Shown in pieces: positions 27,343 to 36,100 of a stretch of DNA of 64,000 nt. Made by a program: the position numbers and the translations under genes. The stretch is from Sinorhizobium numidicum (GTDB taxonomy: Bacteria > Pseudomonadota > Alphaproteobacteria > Rhizobiales > Rhizobiaceae), in NCBI RefSeq assembly GCF_029892045.1, contig NZ_CP120368.1:2540001-2604000 (forward strand), read 5' to 3'. Every line of letters begins with the position of its first letter. Within the stretch, counting starts at the first letter, position 1. The notes beneath the pieces are model-generated. The model did no database searches. It was not told the origin of the DNA and was given only the letters and a program-made list of their open reading frames with translations.

Positions 27343-28916
27343 TTCGATCTTTCCTGTTGATCCGCCCCTGCGGCACCTTGGGAGAGTGCGTGCCAGACCG
27401 GCCTGAGCGCGAGGCGCGACTGCTGATAAGAGGGGAAGAGTCTGTCATAGCGACGGACGAGCCGCTCATCCGGCGCCTCTGCCGCGCGCTGATAGGGCGT
27501 TGCCCAGTCGCGAACACAGTCGGCCATGGAAGGGTAGATGCCGAGCGAAACGGCGGCGATCATTGCCGCTCCGGCAGCGCCCGCCTCTTCGCGTTCGCTG
27601 GTCTGGACGCTCGCGCCAAGCGCGCCCCCGAGGATTTGGCGCAATGCGGCGCTCCGGGCCGCACCGCCCGTCAGGCGGATGCGTCGCGGCAGCGGTCCCA
27701 TCTCGGAGTAGCAATCCCGGGCGGCGAGCGCGAGGCCGTCGAAGACGGCGCGCACCATGTCGCCGAACCCGTGCGTCATCGAAAGCCCGACGAAGGACGC
27801 GCGCGCCGAAGCATCGACGAAGGGACCGCGCTCGCCGGCATCCGAGATATAGGGCTGAAAGAGAAGCGGCGTATCCTTGGCCTCCGCAAGCCAGCCGTCC
27901 ACATGCGCGAGCAACTCGCCCTTGCTCTTTTCGATCCCCATGCCTTTGAGCACGCTAGCCGCGACCGAAAGAATCCAGTCGATATTGAGTGTTGCCGCCA
28001 GGTTCGACTGCATCTGCGTATAGGTGTTCGGGATCGGCATGCACATTGTGTAGCCTGTAAGATCGCTATTGAGCCGCACATCCTCGGCGCTCGTCGCAAG
28101 ACGCATATGCATCCCCGTCGAGCCGATTATCGAGCAGCCGGTATCGGTTCCGGGGTCATAGAGACCGGCGCCGAGCGCCGTGCAGACCACGTCCACATAG
28201 CCGAGCACAACGGGCGTCCCGGCCGGTATTCCCGTAACAGCCGCGGCAGCCTTGGACAGAGCGTGATGCGAGGTGGCTCCATCGACGATTTCCGGCAGCA
28301 GGTGCTTCAGGCTTTCCAGGCCGAGAAAGGAGATGACTTCGTCGGAATACTGGCGCGTGCGGAAATCGCCGAAGGTGAAGTTCGCCTCCGAGGGATCGGT
28401 CGCGCGCTTTCCGGTGAGATTGAAATAGAGCCAATCCTTGCAGTGAAAGGCGGTCGCCGCGCCTTCGAGCATCTCGGGCGCCTTGTCCATCATCCAGCGC
28501 AGTTGCGGGCCTTGCTGGCAGGCGGCAAGCCCCGACCCCGTGCGCGAGAAACGCTCCGCGTCGCCGCTCTCGCCGCGCAGCCGCTCGACCGTTTCGCTCG
28601 CGCGCGCATCGAGCCAGAGCCAGCCCTTGCCGACCGGTTCGCCGTCGCGGTCGATCATCCAGGTGCCGTCTCCCTGACCGGTCACCGCGATGGCGGCAAC
28701 ACGGCCAGGGAGGTTCTCGATCCTGGCCGCAAGGTCGACCAAGGTTTTTACTGCATCCGTCCAGGTCCGCCGAAGGTCCTGAACGCTGCCGGTGCGGCCG
28801 GCCGCCTCATAGCTGTTGGGCACCGTCGCCATCGCGAGCTGCCGGCCGCCGAGGTCGAAGGCGACCGACTTGATGACCGACGTCCCCGCGTCAATGCCGA
28901 TGAGGATGTCGCGCAT
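27339..28916 (-). CDS. eryA: EryA, erythritol kinase
   Basis: A 525-residue FGGY-family kinase, the expected size for EryA. Opening with ILIGIDAGTSVIKSVAF, then ITVTGQGDGTW-like and LWLDARASETVE segments, it resembles Brucella EryA strongly. The reaction is ATP-dependent phosphorylation of erythritol to L-erythritol 4-phosphate, the first step of the pathway. Its start codon shares a base with the stop of the upstream ABC ATPase. Erythritol would arrive through the transporter encoded directly upstream. Confidence 0.85.
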   Translation of the reverse strand: MRDILIGIDAGTSVIKSVAFDLGGRQLAMATVPNSYEAAGRTGSVQDLRRTWTDAVKTLVDLAARIENLPGRVAAIAVTGQGDGTWMIDRDGEPVGKGWLWLDARASETVERLRGESGDAERFSRTGSGLAACQQGPQLRWMMDKAPEMLEGAATAFHCKDWLYFNLTGKRATDPSEANFTFGDFRTRQYSDEVISFLGLESLKHLLPEIVDGATSHHALSKAAAAVTGIPAGTPVVLGYVDVVCTALGAGLYDPGTDTGCSIIGSTGMHMRLATSAEDVRLNSDLTGYTMCMPIPNTYTQMQSNLAATLNIDWILSVAASVLKGMGIEKSKGELLAHVDGWLAEAKDTPLLFQPYISDAGERGPFVDASARASFVGLSMTHGFGDMVRAVFDGLALAARDCYSEMGPLPRRIRLTGGAARSAALRQILGGALGASVQTSEREEAGAAGAAMIAAVSLGIYPSMADCVRDWATPYQRAAEAPDERLVRRYDRLFPSYQQSRLALRPVWHALSQGAAGADQQERSK

Positions 28917-30040
28917 CAGGCGAGCTCCTCTCCGTGCGAAATCGCCATGCCGCTATCGCCGTCGAAGACATGCAGGCTGGCGGGTTCGAGACGGATGCCG
29001 ATCGGTTGTCCGATCTCGAGCTTCGTCCGGTCGTGTTCGACCAGAACCAACGTCCCGCCGGCGAAGTCCGCCGCGATATGCGTCTGGTCGCCCAGCCACT
29101 GATTGACCGCGACACGGCCGGTAACGCCATCGGCGCTGCGTCTGACAGCATAGGGCCGGACGCCCAGCACCACTTTCTGACGCTTCATCAGGGCATCGCG
29201 CACCGAGCGCGAGAAGTCGGAGGCCTGATATTCCAGCCGCACACCATCCTTGAGGCCGAAGGTTAGACGGCTGTCGGAGCCGCTGACGCTCGCCTCGAAG
29301 ACATTCATTGGCGGCTCGCCGACAAAGGTGCCGGTGAAAAGGTTTGCCGGCCGTTCCTTGATCTTTCGCGGCGTGTCGAACTGCTGCAGCACGCCGCCCT
29401 CCATCACTGCGATCCGGTCGGCGAGTGCATTCGCCTCGGTCTGGTCGTGGGTGACGAGGATGGCCGTCAGCCCGCGTTCCTTGATGAAGTGCTTGATGCG
29501 GCCGCGCAGCACCGCGCGTAGCTGCGGCTCGAGCTGACCCATCGGCTCGTCGAGAAGGTGCAGGCTGGCATCGCGGATCAGCGCCCGCCCGAGCGAGGCC
29601 CGCTGCTGCTGGCCGCCGGAAATCGAGCTCGGATAGCGACCGAGAATGTCCTCGATCTCGAGCAGCTTGGCGATGCTCGCCACCTTCTCGTCGACGATAT
29701 GCTGCGAGAGCCTCGAAGCCTTCAGCGCAAAGGCGATGTTCTCGCGCACCGTCAGCGGCGGGTAGAGCGAATAGCCCTCGAAGGCCATCGCGACGTTGCG
29801 GCGTACGGGTGCGAAGGTCTGCACCTGTCGACCCCCGAGCGAAATCGTGCCGCGCGACACCGGCTCGAAACCGGCGATCATGCGGAGAGTCGAGGTCTTG
29901 CCGCAGCCCGAGGAGCCGAGAAGCGCGATGATCTCGCCCTTCTGCACATCCAGGCTCAGTTTCTTCACGGCTTGAACGCCGTAGTCAATGGGACCGTAGA
30001 ACTTGTCGACGTCCTTTAGCGAAAGAGCGGTGTCGGTCAT
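28916..30040 (-). CDS. ABC transporter ATP-binding protein 1 of the polyol importer
   Basis: A 374-residue ATPase of the sugar (CUT1/GlpT-type) group with a C-terminal TOBE domain. Walker A GSSGCGKT is at 42-49, signature SISGGQQQR at 139-147, Walker B LLDEP with Glu165, and H-loop His198. Two positions differ from the norm: the Q-loop Gln is Glu88 (AFEGYSLYP), and the D-loop Asp is replaced (GQLEPQ). It pairs with a second ATPase that has the opposite set of changes. The two-ATPase layout matches the S. meliloti Mpt polyol transporter and the rhizobial glycerol (Glp) transporter. Confidence 0.88.
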   Translation of the reverse strand: MTDTALSLKDVDKFYGPIDYGVQAVKKLSLDVQKGEIIALLGSSGCGKTSTLRMIAGFEPVSRGTISLGGRQVQTFAPVRRNVAMAFEGYSLYPPLTVRENIAFALKASRLSQHIVDEKVASIAKLLEIEDILGRYPSSISGGQQQRASLGRALIRDASLHLLDEPMGQLEPQLRAVLRGRIKHFIKERGLTAILVTHDQTEANALADRIAVMEGGVLQQFDTPRKIKERPANLFTGTFVGEPPMNVFEASVSGSDSRLTFGLKDGVRLEYQASDFSRSVRDALMKRQKVVLGVRPYAVRRSADGVTGRVAVNQWLGDQTHIAADFAGGTLVLVEHDRTKLEIGQPIGIRLEPASLHVFDGDSGMAISHGEELA

Positions 30041-31155
30041 GCCGCTTCTCCATTGCGCTTGGAGGTAAGCTCTGCCGGCCGCATGAGCCGGCCGCTTTCC
30101 TTATCGAACAGAAGTGCCGCGCGGCCATTGACTGCGATGTGAGCCGGCCCGGCGACTGGCCCCGGCGTTCCGGCCGGGCGAGAGACGAGAATTTCGCGGC
30201 CGCGCGCGGTAAGCGTCAGCGTCACAGTTTTTTCGTTGAGCGGCGTTTCGGCCTCCACCGTCACGGGAATAGCGCCCAGCGCAGAGGCTTCGGTGAAGGC
30301 GATGGTCTCGGGCCTAAGCCCGAGCACGCACGACTTTCCGACGATTTCGGCCCCGAAATTCGGAAGCCGGAAGCGGACGTTGGAAAGCTCTACAAAGGCG
30401 CCGTCCGGTCCCCGCTGCGGCACGACATCGAGCAGGTTGATGGTCGGATCGCCGAAAAGGCGGGCGATCTCGATGTCGGCCGGCGCGTTGTAGATGTCGC
30501 CCGGCGTGCCGATCTGGTGGATGCTGCCCTGCGACATGACCGCGATGCGGTCGCCGAGCGCCATCGCCTCCTTGTAGTCCTGCGTGACGTAGACGACAGT
30601 CGCGCCTTCGGAGGCCAGGAGCCGCGGCAGTTCCAGTCGCATTTCGAAGCGAAGCTTGGCGTCGACGTTGCGAAGCGGATCGTCGAGCAAAAGCAGCGGC
30701 GGCGAGCCGACCAGCGCGCGGGCAAGCGCCGTGCGCTGCTTCTGACCATTGGAGAGCGCTTTCGGATGATGGCTCAGCACGTGGTCGATCTTCAGGAGCT
30801 TCGCCACCTTCTGAACACCGGCGGCGATCGACTCCTTGGACGACTTCCGAGAGGTCAAGGCGCTCGCGATATTGTCGAAGGCGCTCATGTGCGGAAAGAG
30901 GGCGAAGTTCTGGAACGCCATGCCGACGCCGCGGTGTTCCGCGTCGACCTCCGTCATGTCCTCGCCGCCAATCAGCACCCTGCCCTCGTCCGGATCGATG
31001 ACGCCGGCGACGAGCCGGAGGAGCACGGTCTTGCCCGCGCCCGAGGGTCCGAACAGCACCAGCCGTTCGCCGTCGGCGACATCGAGCGAGAGGTCGTCGA
31101 GAACCGTCTGACTCTTGTAGCGCTTGACGATGTTTTTCAGTTGCAGCGTGGTCAT
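30037..31155 (-). CDS. ABC transporter ATP-binding protein 2 of the polyol importer (degenerate site)
   Basis: A 372-residue ATPase with Walker A GPSGAGKT (36-43) and a normal Q-loop Gln82. Its hydrolysis site is altered: the signature is LSNGQ (134-138) instead of LSGGQ, the Walker B Glu is Asp159 (LLLLDDP), and the H-loop His is Gln192 (YVTQDYKEA). ATG at 31155 is used; the reading frame stays open far upstream as a shadow over the permease gene. The start of ATPase 1 overlaps its stop. A heterodimer with one weak site is likely. A TOBE-like domain covers the C-terminal third. Confidence 0.85.
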   Translation of the reverse strand: MTTLQLKNIVKRYKSQTVLDDLSLDVADGERLVLFGPSGAGKTVLLRLVAGVIDPDEGRVLIGGEDMTEVDAEHRGVGMAFQNFALFPHMSAFDNIASALTSRKSSKESIAAGVQKVAKLLKIDHVLSHHPKALSNGQKQRTALARALVGSPPLLLLDDPLRNVDAKLRFEMRLELPRLLASEGATVVYVTQDYKEAMALGDRIAVMSQGSIHQIGTPGDIYNAPADIEIARLFGDPTINLLDVVPQRGPDGAFVELSNVRFRLPNFGAEIVGKSCVLGLRPETIAFTEASALGAIPVTVEAETPLNEKTVTLTLTARGREILVSRPAGTPGPVAGPAHIAVNGRAALLFDKESGRLMRPAELTSKRNGEAA

Positions 31156-31160
31156 TACGA

Positions 31161-32018
31161 TTATCCCTTCACCGCGCCGAGCGACAGGCCCTCGACGAGG
31201 TAGCGCTGGGCGTAGAGTGCAAGTGCAAGCGTCGGCGTAATCGACAGCACGATGGCCGCGGCGATCTGGCCGTACTGGATGCCGGAAGCCGTGACGAAGG
31301 CGAGCGCCCCGACCGTCACCGGCTGCTTGTCGGCGGACGCCAGCACCAGCGCGAAGACGAAGTTGTTCCAGGCGAAGATGAAGGCGAGCAGGCCGGCCGC
31401 TGCGATCCCTGGCCCCGCGAGCGGCAGGGCGATCTTGCGGAACGTCGCAAACCAGGAATGGCCGGCGATGCGATAGGCGTATTCGACGTCCGCCGAGATA
31501 TCCTCGAAGTAACCGCGGACGATCCAGAGGATCAGCGGCAGGCAGATCAACTGGTAGATCCAGATGAGGCCGAAATAGGTATTCGAGAGGCCGAGCCACT
31601 GGAAGTACTGCGTCAGCGGGAGAAGCACGAGGAGCGGCGGCGCGAAACGGAACGAAAGCAGCGTGAAGGCGATATCTTCCGACCCTCTGAACTTGTGTCG
31701 CGCGAACGCGTAAGCCGCCGGGACGCCGAGCAGCAACGCCACCGCGACGGAGACGACCGACAGGAACACCGAGTTGCCGAGATTGCGCATGAAGGCGATG
31801 TCGAGCGTGCCGGCGGCGGTCTGCAGCCGGCCGGTGATCAGCGCCGCATAGTTTTCCAGCGTCGGCGTGAAGATCACCGACGGCGGAATCCTGAGGATCG
31901 TCTCGTTCGTCTGGAAGGACATGAGGAATATCCAGACGATCGGGAACATGAAGAAGACGACGACCAGCGTCAGAGCGATGCCGCGCAGGAGTCTTTCGAT
32001 CGGAGACATGGTTTCCAT
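31161..32018 (-). CDS. ABC transporter inner-membrane permease of the polyol importer
   Basis: A 285-residue permease with six predicted spans, of the MalG/CUT1 type. The EAA loop (EYAYRIAGHSWFATFRKIALP) lies at about residues 180-200. It is five bases from ATPase 2 and 12 bases behind the other permease. It is one half of the channel for the erythritol/polyol importer. Confidence 0.88.
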   Translation of the reverse strand: METMSPIERLLRGIALTLVVVFFMFPIVWIFLMSFQTNETILRIPPSVIFTPTLENYAALITGRLQTAAGTLDIAFMRNLGNSVFLSVVSVAVALLLGVPAAYAFARHKFRGSEDIAFTLLSFRFAPPLLVLLPLTQYFQWLGLSNTYFGLIWIYQLICLPLILWIVRGYFEDISADVEYAYRIAGHSWFATFRKIALPLAGPGIAAAGLLAFIFAWNNFVFALVLASADKQPVTVGALAFVTASGIQYGQIAAAIVLSITPTLALALYAQRYLVEGLSLGAVKG

Positions 32019-32030
32019 GGGTGATCCTCC

Positions 32031-32954
32031 TTACGCTTCGCCACGGGCGCGTTCGCGCAGCCGGAGCCAGTTCTTGATGAAGACGTTCGAGAGAATGTAG
32101 GTGATCGCCCACAGGATGATCAGCAGCGCGGCGGAGCGGCCCACATTGGTCGACTGGAAGAAGTTGAGATAGGCCTCGACCTGGAAGACGGTCAGTGTGT
32201 CGCCGGGTCCGCCCTGCGTCATCGCATAGATGATGTCGAACTGCTGGATCGAGTCGAGTAGCCGGAAGAGCGTCGCCGTCAGGATATAGGGCGTCAGCAT
32301 CGGCAGCGTGATCCGGAAGAAGACGAAGGTGCGCGGCACGCCGTCGAGTGCGGCCGCTTCGAACGGCTGGGTCGGCAGGGATCTGAGGCCGGCGAGCAGC
32401 AGGATCATGATGAACGGCGTGTAGACCCAGATATCGACGAGCACGACCGTCAGCAGCGCGGTGTCGGGAGACGATGCCCAGCGGAAATTCTCAAGACCGA
32501 TGAGGCTCGCGAAGTAGCTCAGGATGCCGAAGCCGGGATTGGTCATGAGCTTCCACATCAGCGCTGCCAGCGCCGGTGCCGTCATCAGCGGCAGAAGGAG
32601 CATGATCGAAATGAAATTGTTGATGGTCGAGCGGCGCTGCAGGAGGAGCGCGATGCCGAGCCCGAGCAGCAACTCGAGGCCCACGGTGACGCCCGCATAA
32701 AGCAGCGAGATCCTCAGCGTGTTCCAGAAGCCCGGATCGGTGAAGAAGTTCAGGTAGTTCTCACCCCAATTGAACTGGCGTGCCCAGGGCTGGCTTAGCC
32801 GGTAGCGCTGGAAAGAGTAGACCACCGCCGTGAAAAACGGGATCAGAATACCGATGCAGACAAGAAGTGCCGGCAGGGAAAGCACATAGGGAAGAACCCT
32901 CTTGCTGATCCTGAAACCGCCGGTCCTTGCACCCGGTTGCGTCACAGAAGCCAT
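32031..32954 (-). CDS. ABC transporter inner-membrane permease of the polyol importer
   Basis: A 307-residue permease of the MalF/CUT1 type with six spans; the EAA loop (FEAAALDGVPRTFVFFRIT) is near residue 205. It is the first permease gene after the binding protein. The 169 bases between them (32955-33123) carry a short copy of the hairpin repeat, which can lower permease expression relative to the binding protein. Confidence 0.88.
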   Translation of the reverse strand: MASVTQPGARTGGFRISKRVLPYVLSLPALLVCIGILIPFFTAVVYSFQRYRLSQPWARQFNWGENYLNFFTDPGFWNTLRISLLYAGVTVGLELLLGLGIALLLQRRSTINNFISIMLLLPLMTAPALAALMWKLMTNPGFGILSYFASLIGLENFRWASSPDTALLTVVLVDIWVYTPFIMILLLAGLRSLPTQPFEAAALDGVPRTFVFFRITLPMLTPYILTATLFRLLDSIQQFDIIYAMTQGGPGDTLTVFQVEAYLNFFQSTNVGRSAALLIILWAITYILSNVFIKNWLRLRERARGEA

Positions 32955-33085
32955 GGCCAGCTCCGTTCAAAATGCCTGTGTCGATGACAACAAAGGGGTC
33001 GGCCGCGGCCGGCGCAGCCAGACCCCCTCCTCGTTTGCTTGTTCACGCTATCGATGCGCCGACCGCCAGGGGCGAGCCGGCGCCA

Positions 33086-33122
33086 CTACAGCGCCGTGCG
33101 TCTTTTCAGACGCACAAGGTCG
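33086..33122 (+). repeat. Hairpin intergenic repeat, copy B (truncated)
   Basis: Only the first ~37 bases of the repeat are present: CTACAGCG, the perfect 8-bp stem GTGCGTCT/AGACGCAC with a TTTC loop, then AAGGTCG. It ends just before the stop codon of the polyol-binding protein gene. On the minus-strand transcript it forms a hairpin right after that gene, where it could protect the binding-protein mRNA from 3' decay. Confidence 0.8.
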
Positions 33123-33123
33123 A

Positions 33124-34569
33124 TCAGCCGAGCCCGGCTTCCGCCAGCTGGCGGTTGATGCTTTCGGCGAGCTTGTCGAGCCCCTCGTCGACCGGCACTT
33201 CCTTCGCCACCATCTTCTGCAGCGTCGCCGCCCATTCGGTGGTGAGATCGAAGAACAGCGGCTGGGCCGTGAAGTGGATCTTGGCGCCCGGTGCGGAAAT
33301 GTCGTGCATTTCCACATAACCCGGATAGCTCTTGTTCAGCCGCTCACGGAACATTTCGTCCTTCCAGACCGAAGCGCGGACCGGGTTGACGAAGTCCATC
33401 TTCGTTGCGCCGAAGATGGCGTGCTCGAGGCCCGTCGCCCACTGCAGGAAGTACCAGGTCGCGTCCTTGTCGGCGGAGAAGTTGGACATAGCGAGCGCCC
33501 AGATCCAGATGTTCGGCGTCGGTGCGGAAGCCGCCGGATTGGCGGCAAAGGGCGCATAGGCGAGCTTGCCGGCCATTTTGTTGTCGCCGCCGTTCATGAA
33601 ATAGCCGAGAATATCGGCGTCGTAGATCATGGCGGAGGCGCCGGCGCCGAGGTCGGTGCCGACCTGGTACCAGGTATAGGTCGACCAATCCTTCGGGCCG
33701 CTTTCCTGGATCATCTGCACCCACTTGGCGTGGAATGCCTTGGACTCGGGCGTACTCATCGCGGCCGAAAGCTTGCCGTCTGCAGAAACGTTCAAATCCT
33801 TCTGACCGAAATTCGCGTATCCCGAGAGGAAGCCCGGATGGATGGTGGCCCAGGAACGCGAGCCGCGCACGCCGATACCGTAGACGCCGCCGCCGACGTC
33901 CTTGGTGAGCTTCGCCGCGACCACGAGGAGCTCGTCGAGGTTTTTCGGAACGCTGACGCCGACCTTGTCGAACATCTCCTTGTTGTACGAAAGGTTGTTC
34001 TGCTCGTAACCCCACGGAATGCACCATTGCTTGGCGTCTTCCGAACCAAGGGCTCCGCCTGGCTGCCCGTTCCAGGCGCAGGAGGCTTTGACGCCCGGCA
34101 GGAAGTCGTCCCAGCCATATTGCGGGTTAGTCTTCGCCGGATCCTTGATCCACTCGTTAAGGTCGGTGATCCAGCCGGCCGGACCATAGGTCCAGGTCAT
34201 GTAGGCGCCGGTCATGAAGGCGTCGTATTCCGTCGAGCTTGACGACAGAGCTGCGGTCACCTTGTCGAAATAGACGTCTTCCGGGAAAACGTCATAGGTG
34301 ACTTCGATGCCGGTCAGGTCCTTGAAGGTCTGGAGGTTGGCGATCATCGCGTCGGCATAGGGGTGCTTGTTCAAAAGCAGCTTCAGCGACTTTCCGGAAT
34401 GCGCCTTCCAGTCGAAGTCGGCGGCGAGCGCCTGCGTCGACATCAGATTGAACAGAGTACCGGCGGTGCCCGCCGTCAGACCTGCCGCGCCCAGGCCTTT
34501 CAGCATGCCGCGGCGATCCACCTCCCCGCGCAGGAATGCGCTAATGAGGTCTTTCTCCTTTTCATACAT
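33124..34569 (-). CDS. ABC transporter substrate-binding protein of the polyol importer
   Basis: A 481-residue periplasmic binding protein of the sugar (family 1) type. The N-terminus has a twin-arginine-like leader (DRRGMLKGLGAAGLTAG...), ending STQALA near residue 45, so export by the Tat route is likely. ATG at 34569 follows a strong GGAGGAG site. It is followed by two permeases and two ATPases. In S. meliloti an importer of this type (MptABCDE) carries erythritol, adonitol and L-arabitol, and that is the best guess for the ligand. Confidence 0.85.
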   Translation of the reverse strand: MYEKEKDLISAFLRGEVDRRGMLKGLGAAGLTAGTAGTLFNLMSTQALAADFDWKAHSGKSLKLLLNKHPYADAMIANLQTFKDLTGIEVTYDVFPEDVYFDKVTAALSSSSTEYDAFMTGAYMTWTYGPAGWITDLNEWIKDPAKTNPQYGWDDFLPGVKASCAWNGQPGGALGSEDAKQWCIPWGYEQNNLSYNKEMFDKVGVSVPKNLDELLVVAAKLTKDVGGGVYGIGVRGSRSWATIHPGFLSGYANFGQKDLNVSADGKLSAAMSTPESKAFHAKWVQMIQESGPKDWSTYTWYQVGTDLGAGASAMIYDADILGYFMNGGDNKMAGKLAYAPFAANPAASAPTPNIWIWALAMSNFSADKDATWYFLQWATGLEHAIFGATKMDFVNPVRASVWKDEMFRERLNKSYPGYVEMHDISAPGAKIHFTAQPLFFDLTTEWAATLQKMVAKEVPVDEGLDKLAESINRQLAEAGLG

Positions 34570-34695
34570 CGGTTTTCTCCTCCGTTGCGGGTAAAACTGC
34601 TCGATTGAGCTTGACCGGCTACCCGACCGGTATTGCCTCCCCGAACCACGGCTCCGTTCCCTCCCGGCGCCGTTGCGGTCCGAAAACTCCAACTG

Positions 34696-35655
34696 TCAGG
34701 CGGCCAGCGCCTGCGCGGTACGCTCGTCCGTGATCAGCCCGTTCAAGTGCCCACTTTCCAGCACAGCGCGGATCGCTCGCGCCTTGATCTTGCCCCCCGC
34801 GACCGCGACCGTGCGGCGGTTCCTCAGGTCGTCCCGGCCGAGAGTGAACGTGCGGTCGGAAAGCGTCGTCTCGATCGGCCGACCTTTTTCATCGAAGAAG
34901 TGTCCGAGCAGTTCGCCCATGCCGCCGCCTCTCTGGATCTCCTCTATCTCGCTCATCTCGATCATGCCGGTCGCGACCAGTGAGGCCTCGCGCTCGGCCG
35001 TGCCAATGCCGACCATGAGCAGATCGGCCGACTTCGCGAGCTCGAAGACTTCGCGAACCCCACGCTGGCTGAAGAGCACGTCGCGGTCCTCTACCGTGTT
35101 GGCGAAGAACGGCACCGGCATCACATAGGCCTCGGCGCCCGTGCGCTCGGCCAGCCGGTGGATCACGTCATGCGGATTGGCCGAGAATTTGCGCGTGAGA
35201 CCGCCAAGCAGAGAGACGAAGCGGGTGTTGTTGCTCGCGGTACGCGGCAGATATTCGACGCAGGCAGCCAAGGTGCGCCCATGGCCGACCCCGATCAGGG
35301 CCGTCTCGCCGCGTTCGATCTCGCGCCTCAGGAACTGCGCCCCGGATATGCCGAGCGCCTTCAGCGGCAGGTCGTCACTGTCGAAGTCCGGCACCACCTC
35401 GCAATAATCGAGCCCATAGCGGCTGGAAAGCTTCTGCTCGAGCTCGACGCATTCGGATACGTCGCCATCGATATAGACCTTCACCAGGCCTTCCTGGTTG
35501 GCCCTCATGATCAGGCGATGCGCTTTCAGCGAGGTGAGGCCCAGGCGTTTGGCGACTTCCGCCTGCGTCAACCCACCGGCGTAATGCAGCCACGCGGCAC
35601 GCGTCGCCATGCTCGCCTCATCATCCCGATTGGCCGTCCAGCCGATGATCGCCAT
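34696..35655 (-). CDS. eryD: EryD, SorC-family transcriptional regulator
   Basis: A 319-residue SorC/DeoR-type regulator: a helix-turn-helix near residues 20-50 (GLTQAEVAKRLGLTSLKAHRLI) and a sugar-binding domain with the family's GVGHGRTLAACVEYLP segment. ATG at 35655 is chosen because GGAG lies close upstream and the length then matches Brucella EryD (316 residues); the longer reading starts at 35733. In Brucella EryD represses the ery operon and erythritol relieves this. Here it is the first gene of the minus-strand series, ahead of the transporter, 126 bases before the binding protein. Confidence 0.83.
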   Translation of the reverse strand: MAIIGWTANRDDEASMATRAAWLHYAGGLTQAEVAKRLGLTSLKAHRLIMRANQEGLVKVYIDGDVSECVELEQKLSSRYGLDYCEVVPDFDSDDLPLKALGISGAQFLRREIERGETALIGVGHGRTLAACVEYLPRTASNNTRFVSLLGGLTRKFSANPHDVIHRLAERTGAEAYVMPVPFFANTVEDRDVLFSQRGVREVFELAKSADLLMVGIGTAEREASLVATGMIEMSEIEEIQRGGGMGELLGHFFDEKGRPIETTLSDRTFTLGRDDLRNRRTVAVAGGKIKARAIRAVLESGHLNGLITDERTAQALAA

Positions 35656-35672
35656 CGTCTCCACCCGATGCT

Positions 35673-35704
35673 GCACTGCATGATAATTTTCGCAGCGCAT
35701 GATA
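35673..35704 (-). promoter_or_regulatory. Direct repeat upstream of eryD, candidate operator
   Basis: Two 13-base direct repeats, GCACTGCATGATA (35673-35685) and GCAGCGCATGATA (35692-35704), differ at two positions and are 19 bases apart. They lie between the eryD start and a TTGACA-like -35 element (minus strand, 35747-35752). A repressor bound here would block the promoter, so autoregulation by EryD is possible. Confidence 0.4.
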
Positions 35705-36100
35705 TTTTTATCCCTATTTGAAAGAAATTTCACGCCATGAAAAAATTGTCAAGCGCCACAAAGTTGCGTCACCCGCAGCGCAGCCGCAGAAAGACACGTC
35801 GGAGCCTGGCGAGCGACGCTCTCCGGGACTGAGGCTGAAGAAAACGAGAACGATCTCAAGTGGTTGGAGGGCCCCCGGTTGGGCGGAGGGGCGGGAGCCG
35901 CAGGAGGGGCACACGTTAAAAAAAGCAAAAAATTGAAACAGGTCCCCGCAACCGACCTGCTTTGCGCATCAGCGGCCGCATGCGGGCACTAGTCGGAATC
36001 ACGGCGCGCGAGGATGCTCATGTCGCTGTCGTCGACCGCAACCTTAAGGCCGCGGAAGCGACGGTAGCGGCAAGACCGTCGCTTGGCCTTGCATAGCTTC
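35705..36100. other. Non-coding region between eryD and the ergothioneine-type operon
   Basis: This stretch holds a -35-like TTGACA for eryD (minus strand) and an A-rich run near 35920-35935. An open minus-strand reading from about 36098 down to a stop at 35989 ends ...GLKVAVDDSDMSIL... and could be a gene remnant, but it has no start codon near its beginning. I see no clear terminator for the operon that ends at 36101. Confidence 0.5.

Noticed and set aside
30037..32112. A 691-residue ABC protein on the minus strand
   Set aside because: Only the part from 31155 downstream is an ATPase; the remainder is an Arg-rich shadow over the permease gene at 31161-32018.
35989..36098. Short minus-strand frame ending in a plausible C-terminus
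   Set aside because: It has no start codon near its 5' end, overlaps the end of the hydratase gene and matches no family that I recognise; it is at best a remnant.
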